Shown: positions 57,334 through 64,000 of the stretch, in pieces
How positions within the stretch are numbered: the stretch's first letter is position 1
Layout of the letters: each line of letters opens with the position of its first letter
DNA from: Dioszegia crocea
Lineage: Eukaryota; Basidiomycota; Tremellomycetes; Tremellales; Bulleribasidiaceae
NCBI GenBank assembly: GCA_001600615.1
Contig: BCKK01000002.1
Coordinates: 216,809 to 280,808 of the forward strand
DNA: 64,000 nucleotides
Direction: 5' to 3'
The notes under the pieces: generated by a model
Told to the model about the DNA's origin: nothing
Seen by the model: the letters and a program-made list of their open reading frames with translations, nothing else
The model's database searches: none
Made by a program: the position numbers and the translations under genes

Positions 57334-60300
57334 CTATTGCTTGACTCGTTTACAAGCTGCCTCCACATCTCCAGCCCCGAACTCAAGATCAAGACCCCCC
57401 TCCTTATAGCTGTCTCTGATCATTTTGTCATCCCGCGCCGTCTCCCTCTTCAGATCTTTCGTCACCTCTGCCCACACCGCCTGGATCATCACTGCCGTCG
57501 CCGGGTCGACGCCCACTGCCTCATCGTCGGTAAAGTGCTTGTCGACTCGTTTAGACAGCGCATCTACGGCCTTCTTCATGTCCTTGATCGAAAAGTCGCG
57601 GAGGATCTTCTTGAGAGTCGAGCGAGAGTATGTGGGATGAATTGATATCTCGCTCGGCGGCGTGTTTTGGAGCAATCGTTCCACACCATCAAAGAAGTCC
57701 TAGAGATCAGCGTAGTCGACAAAGTACTCACCATCAATCTTCCAAAGGAACGCCGGATGAGCATTTTTGTGTAACTGCTCATGTTGTCTTCGTATAATCC
57801 CTTGGCACGTTCTACGAACACCGCCAGTGCCGGTACGTCTATCCGTCGAAGATCTTCGATGAAGTGGTACATGTTTTCTTACATCAGTTCGACTTGTGCT
57901 AGGACTCACCGATCATAATGACGTGATAGTTGAGTTGACCCTTGTCCTCCGCAGCTTGACCTTCGCCTTTGTCCATCTTGGCTAGATGAGTCAAGCTGGC
58001 GAAGATTGCAGTCACGATCTTGTCGTACGCGTCATTGACTCGCTGTCTTATCTCGAGGTCACCGTTGCTTTCGACTTGGGCCTCCATCCGTTCGACGAAG
58101 AGCTAGCATGAGCAGGGACATTGGGAAAACTTACGGGGAAATGTCTGATGAAGAAGGTCACTCCGCGCCGCTTTTTGCTGCTCGATTTGGCAGAATCGAT
58201 GACTCTGACCTGTTCGCTCTGCACTCTTAGTATCGGCCTGACCGCAGCTGGAAGGAACGCACCACAAAAGCATCGAATATGCTGTGCTGCTTCGCCAATA
58301 GCCGATCGAACAGCTGACTGAAGTAGATACTCGTATTCTCCTGCTCGGCTTCCTTGGCCAACCGCTCGGTCACACCGATTACACCGATGACGGATCTGAA
58401 GGTCAGCTCGCTCGACATTTCCTTACTTACATTGGATTACGATCAATACCAGCTTCGACCCAGTGAATCAATTCCATTGGCACGAACCCAAATACCAAAT
58501 CCATCATACTCCTCACGAGCTGAACCATTCCCTTGCTCATTCCGCCACTGGCGTGGCGGGCAGCCTGTCTTCGGAAATAAGAGTCAAGCTCCATGTGATC
58601 GGCAAAGGTGGATTCTGTGTCACTCATATGCAGGAAGGCATTGATGTAGTCTTCTTCGGTGATGACTTGGTTGATGATTTCAGATAACGCCGTTTGGTAA
58701 AGCTGGCTTTAGCTTCGTACCGATTGTGACCCACCTCGCCCACTTTCATCCCGTCGTCTCCCTTACGATCTCGTGCAGCGACCGAATCCTTGCCCTTGGC
58801 TCCGAGACCAATGACCGCTCGGGACTTTTGCAGGGCTGAGGGCTTATTTTCAGCGGCAGCAGCAGCGGCACTGACGAAAGCTACCTAGTCAGCAAGGCAT
58901 ATGGCAAGACTCACAAGCTTCGTTCGGTTCGCCTGCAGCAGATGATTTGACAGTCCCCATGTGGCCCATCAACATTTCCTTCATCTCGCTCTGATGTAAA
59001 GCACTGGCTGTGGAGAAGTAGTCCTGTGGGTCAGTCAGATCAAGCGATGACTTACCGAACATAATCTTTGATACCTCGCCTCATCCATCTCCTTCATGAA
59101 CAGCACCAAGCCTTCGTACATCATCAAGTATTCGCACATGGTTGTGTGTGGCCGCAATCCTCCCTTGCCTTGCTTGCGGAAATCTGATAACGTCTGATCG
59201 GATTGATATTTGAAGGTGATCTCAAGGTAATCCAAGAGCCGTTTGCAGAATTGGGAAGAGGATTCTTGATATTCTCGTAGTCGGTGAATAGTCGCTTGGA
59301 CTTCCGCGTTGGCTGGAGTCAGCTGTATCCCATACGCGACCTACCAGAATCCATGCCGGCTTGCAGAGCCTTGTACAAAGAGGCAGCAGCTTGTTCCAGC
59401 GATTGGACGCCCCGAGCAGTGCTTGGTGATTCCTGTTGGAGAATTCTAAGATCTTCGGGTGGGACTTCTGCAATTTGCTGAACTTCAGCTAGATAATGGG
59501 AATTACTTACAAGGAGCTGTCTCAACTCATCCAGTAGAGCCTGTTGGTTGGAAGTCTGGACTTGCAAGCCCCGATTCTGACTTTCGATAAAGCTGATATC
59601 CTCTGTCACAGCCTGAGATCAGCAACGTATATCTGCATCTCGACTCACGTTCAGCTGCATTCGATATCCCGTTATCTGAGAGTCGATATCCTCGAGCTCC
59701 AGGAGGGCTTCATCGATGTGACCCAAGACCTGCGCTATTCTGTCGTCGGATTCCAGGAAGGCGTGAATATTTGCCTATCGTCAGTCTTGCCTAATGAGAC
59801 ACGTACAGAATCCAGCGCTGCTAGCTCATCCAACAATCTCCCCTCTATCGCATCGGCCCCCTTCTTCTTGCTAGCGTCTCCACTCGCCGCGGTCCAATCG
59901 AAACCTTCCAGCATCTCCTCTACGCTCGCCATGACCGCATCCTCCTTGGCTTCACCGTCATCTATCGTGAGACCCGCACCGGGAAGAAGGCCTGTCCGGC
60001 TGGTGAGGAGTACCTCTCGGGAAAATGCGGTCGTGAGTGGCGGAGGGTGGAATGAGGCTCGGCGCGTGATTTTCCTCTCACCGCCAAGGGCTTCGGAAGA
60101 GGGTATAGCGGGTGAGGGTAGTGTAGTTGTGATGGTAGGAGCGAGTTGAGCAGGCGAGGGTTGGTCTGCAGCCATGGATGGTCGCGGGGTTTGATCTCTG
60201 CTCTGGCTCTCAAGACGGCGTATTGGGCGGTCGGGTGATGAGGGTGAGGCAGGTCGATTGGACGACTGTATACGGTCAACGCTTGGCTGCCGAGCACGTT

Positions 60301-61182
60301 CCACTGATGGACGGTCCGAACTATGGCTCGCAGACAATGGAACCCCCAACCCTATGCCATCCCCATTGCCATATGGCGCCACGACCGGCGTGACCCTCCC
60401 GTTCCCGTTCGGTCTACTATCCGGCCGATCAAAGCTAGCTCTTGCCGGCGGGATATCAGAGTCTGCCAAGGGTGACCGACCGAAGCTCTCCGCCCGGGAT
60501 TGCTGTCTCGCGCGAGGGGCTTGTTCACTCTGATATGACGAGCTTTGGGCGGAAGCGAAGGACGACGAGCTACCTGATCGCTGCGTCTTGGGCATCTGTG
60601 GCGGACGGAGATCGGCGCTATGAGCATCGTATGGGATACTCTCCGACGAGCCAGATGCGGAGGGTATTGGCCGAGCTTCGGGGGGAGGAGGGAAGTTGAT
60701 GAGTTCGGGAGACTGTCCCTTGGTGTAGGTTCTGTAGACTTTAACGATGGCCGTGAGGAATTGAAGTTGATCTCTCGGCCGATCAGTTTGCCAGTGATAC
60801 CGCCTGATTGTCATGGTAAGGGCGAAATCGATAGGCTGATATCAGCTGGTCCTAGCGCTCGACTCACCCCTATCATCTCGACAACCCTTACATCCTCCAA
60901 GTTCCACGTCTTGCCTTTGCTGAACGTCAAATTGCTATTCCGCTTGGCTTTGTGTACCACCACCTTCCCAAGCTTCGTCACTGCCAGCATGAGGTATCGC
61001 GTCTTGACCCCGGCGCCACCGCTTGGAGCTCCGTCCAAACCCGAATCATCCTCTTGTACCTTAACGAACGAGATGAGGGTTTCTTCCGGTGTACCGCTCT
61101 CGTCAACGCGTGAGAAGAGGGACGATATGATGTGTTGGCGCGTATCGTCTGCAGGCGGAGTACGCCTGCCCGGGTAGCTCAT
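57334..61182 (-). CDS. SEC3: SEC3, exocyst subunit
   Basis: Exocyst landmark subunit that tethers secretory vesicles at growth sites by binding PI(4,5)P2 and Rho GTPases. Fourteen exons: 61182-60868, 60835-59807, 59774-59649, 59612-59511, 59477-59345, 59312-59056, 59023-58915, 58880-58735, 58702-58431, 58395-58263, 58209-58135, 58102-57910, 57877-57732, 57699-57334 (1133 residues). The N-terminal PH-like domain ends in PIDFALTM, RRYHWQTDRPRDQ and VKVYRTYTKG, as in the Sec3 PIP2-binding domain. A 250-residue disordered Ser/Pro linker follows. A coiled-coil region (ALLELEDIDSQITGYRMQLN ... QQALLDELRQLL) leads into the helical C-terminal rods (EEDYINAFLHMSDTESTF, FVERAKGLYEDNMSSYTK). Eight of the thirteen introns are exactly 32 nt. 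Confidence 0.94.
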
Positions 61183-61395
61183 GCTGGGTGTGGCTTATGC
61201 TTGCAGATATGGTGCAGATTCCATAGTGTGAGCTCGAAGCTGTCATAGCTCGAACAGGCCTAACGTAAACACGTCTCGGCCGGGCAGAGCACAATCCGTG
61301 CGAGTGCAGGGTGCAGATGTGGTGTTGGTGCAATTTGCACCATCCCATGAGCCTTACGCAGCTCCTGCAGATATGCTAGCTATCATACACGAGCT

Positions 61396-64000
61396 CTAAT
61401 TACCCCCAAGTCGCCCGAAGAGATTCCCCACCACTCCACTTTCACCCGCCTGGCTCTTGTAACTCTCCAACAGATCCCTCATCATCTTATACTCCATCTT
61501 CCCCTCGCCATCCAGCCCGCCGGCTTCCTCCGGATCCAGATCTGGATCCAGATCATCGTCATCCTCGTCATCCTCAATACCGGCGCCCTTCAACGCCGCC
61601 CTAAGTTCCCGATCCATCGCTATGAGATCCTCCTCCGTCATGGCATCCAGGTCGGCTTCAGTCGGGAGTCGTGGTAGAGGAGCATTCTTTTGAGAAGAAG
61701 GGAGGGTAGAAGAGATGCTTGTTTTCTTTGGCGTTGGAGCTTTTGGTAGAGGTTGGGAAGGGGCGGGAGCAGGTGTTGAGGCGGAGGATTTGCCTTTGCC
61801 TTTGGCACGGGCGAGCTCTTGATCCATCGCCGCCATCACTGTTTCGAAAGAGTTGAGTTCCATGTTGGGTTGGCCATCCTGTGGTGGCGTAACATGGGTC
61901 GTTGGTATTGATGGATCCGAGGCCGATGTCGAACTCCCGGCTTTTTTGTTAGACAGTTTCGGAACGAAAGCTGTCATCAGCCCAAATCCCAAGCTAGACT
62001 CACCTCCTCTGTCCTCCCTATTCTTGACGATCCCAGCCCACATTTCCTCATCCACACCCAAAGCCTCCTTTGCAAATTTCAAAAACGCCTCTTGCTCATC
62101 TGCCATATCCACATCCCCTTCTCCTTCCTCATTGACCACCACAGGTTTCTCCTCCCCAACTTCCCTCTGTTGATCCTCCCACACCTTCCGGTGCATGGCC
62201 TTATCGATCCCTTCATCCCACCTGACGCTCTTATCCCTCTTCCTGTCCAGGTCGTCCTCATCATCCACCTCCTCTATCCGTGGTGCTGTGTCTGCCCATC
62301 GCATCTCCGCAATCTGACGACCTAGCGTCCCGGGTGGCGGCAACGTATCATCCTCATCTTCCGAGTCGGACTCATCGACCACGCCGTCAAACTCTTGCTT
62401 TGACAGTATTGGTGGACGCATGGACGGTCCTCCAGCTTGGGGCACCTCGATATGCGGTGTAGGGGCCGCAGATCCAAGCATGACGATATCTTCGTTGGAA
62501 TCGGATTTCTTGCCCCACTCGCCGTCTTCGAGCGGAGCCACCAAACTTCGCATCCTTTCCTCCTTCTGCGCCGGCGTAAGGCTCTGCCATTCATCCTCCT
62601 CCATCTCATCCCCATCGTCGTCATCCATCTCCTCGTCTGACAGCTCACTGAATGTTAGCAGGCCCGGTATCCAGACTCACTCTTCGAATCTCGCCCCTTG
62701 AAGATCTCCCTCGCCGCCGACGAAAGTCTGTACCTTCTTCGCCAGATCCTGCAACGCCCGTCCGTGCTCCTCCGTTGGTTCTGCTTGCTCTCTTGTTTCC
62801 GCCTTGATACCCTTCTCGGCATCTTGACCCGACGCTCGCATCATCATGCCATCCAGCTCGTCAGGCGAGACTTCTAGCCAAGCCTCACTGTCCTCTTTGT
62901 CGTCCGATCCAGCAATTAGGGACGAGGCGTCAGAAGAAGCAATTGACAGCGCCGAGTCGACAAGATAGGCAAATGCCGGCCGCTGCTCTTTGGAACTATG
63001 ATCAGCTTGTCCACAGATAAACTTACTCATCCGACCGTATATCTTTCCATCCCTTCATGGCTTTCTTCTCCCTTTCTTTCCACTCCTGACTTCCTTCTCT
63101 TTCCTGACCGAAGAACGCCGTCTTTTTCAATTGGTCGATAAACCCTTTATATCCCTCATCACCTTTGACATCATCCTCTACCTTTCCACTCCGCCTCTTC
63201 CCGCCTTCCCTATACATGATCTCAAACCCAGTGGCAATCTTCACGCCTAGATCCCTCCACCTCTTTTCATCCGCATCACCGTCTTCGCGAACGCTCCACT
63301 CTGGTCCAAAGATTCGAGGCGGGTGAAACACCTGTCCCTGAAGCTGAGCGTACGCTGCACGTGTCATGGACACGGACGCTAGGACGGCAGGAGTTGGAGG
63401 GAAGTGTGACATCTTGGCAGCAGCGCGAAGTTGGGCAGGATCTCGGACGTAGAATCCCTCGACCGCTCGCTGAATGAGAGATGGGTGAACGGACAGCGCT
63501 CGTGCGACGGGCAGTGGTAGATAAGCTTTGGCTCGATGTAGATGTTCAGACAATTTCCCGGGGTAGCTAAAGGTCAGCTTAGGACGTGGAATGACTCACT
63601 GAGCAATTCGGTCCCACACTGCCCGCTCCAGTGCCTTGTCCGCCTGATACCTGCCAAGCCGTACTGCCCGTACTGCGTCTTCCTCCGAGATATACGCCTC
63701 CGGATCAAATTGACGTTCCTCCGCCTCATCATCTGGGATATGTCGAGCTGAAGATCCAGATGAGCGAACATGGAGTGGAAGTAGATGTAGATGGCCTCCC
63801 GAAAGCCACAAGCGGTTCTCAGCATTCTCGGGAGAAACCCATTGTGGCAGATCATTGGCTGCTTCAATCAGAAGAAACTCTCCATCTGTATCTCTTATAC
63901 TGGACGTCAGTGTTGCTTGTGATATACTCACCTGATGACGATGTCCTCCCATTTTTGGCTGACTTCCCTCAGCAGCCAAACCACCAACCACTCATCATCT
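61396..64000 (-). CDS. Ecdysoneless (ECD/SGT1) family protein, 5' partial
   Basis: Fungal homologue of human ECD, a factor tied to transcription, splicing (Prp8 assembly) and cell-cycle control. The gene enters from beyond the right edge. Visible exons: 64000-63932, 63899-63600, 63566-63027, 62995-62681, 62647-62004 and 61970-61396, about 814 codons. The hallmark segment reads DDEWLVVWLLREVSQKW, then DTDGEFLLIEAANDLPQWVSP, ENAENRLWLSGGHLHLLP. The middle holds helical repeats, and the C-terminus is acidic (MDDDDGDEMEEDEW) and disordered, as in ECD. The 33-nt intron at 61971-62003 is in frame and stop-free, so it is easy to miss or could be retained. Confidence 0.92.

Overview
The window is nuclear DNA of a basidiomycete yeast-like fungus, most likely a tremellomycete (Cryptococcus/Kwoniella/Trichosporon relatives). 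The evidence is dense gene spacing, many short introns (30-80 nt) with GTRAGT donors and a CTGAC/CTGAT/CTAAC branch site about 10 nt before the acceptor, a CPL1-type secreted protein, a velvet regulator and a homeodomain gene. I rebuilt exons by hand. Every complete multi-exon model below sums to a multiple of three and ends in one stop codon, but none was checked against transcripts.

Layout, left part: 3' part of mevalonate kinase (+, cut by the window start); a BTB/POZ protein (-); a membrane-anchored histidine acid phosphatase (+); VPS15 (+, 15 exons); a long non-coding gap; an Ecl1-like cysteine-motif protein with an RS-rich tail (+); a PPPDE-thioredoxin-PUL fusion (+); an alpha-glucoside-type sugar transporter (-); a secreted CPL1-like protein (-); a tail-anchored SAM-domain protein (+); a secreted His-rich double-fasciclin protein (+).

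Middle: a large ZFC3H1/Red1-like zinc-finger scaffold (+); a homeodomain transcription factor (-); a second BTB protein (+); pirin (-); a mucin-like single-pass membrane protein (+); a NAA38-like Lsm protein (-); an OGFR-domain protein (-); a Tim44-like/mL45 mitochondrial protein (+); ARP5 of INO80 (-); and MSH1 (+), which shares a 327-bp divergent promoter with ARP5.

Right part: the septin-associated kinase GIN4 (+), a velvet-domain regulator (-), exocyst SEC3 (-) and an ecdysoneless (ECD/SGT1) homologue (-, cut by the window end). Introns here are markedly shorter than in the left half, often exactly 32-34 nt.

The genes are mostly housekeeping or regulatory and do not form a metabolic cluster. 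Functional themes that recur are membrane traffic and polarity (VPS15, SEC3, GIN4), chromatin and RNA control (ARP5, Red1-like, velvet, homeodomain), mitochondrial genome expression (MSH1, mL45-like) and the cell surface (CPL1-like, fasciclin, mucin-like). I saw no tRNA, rRNA, transposon, CRISPR array or mating-type locus.
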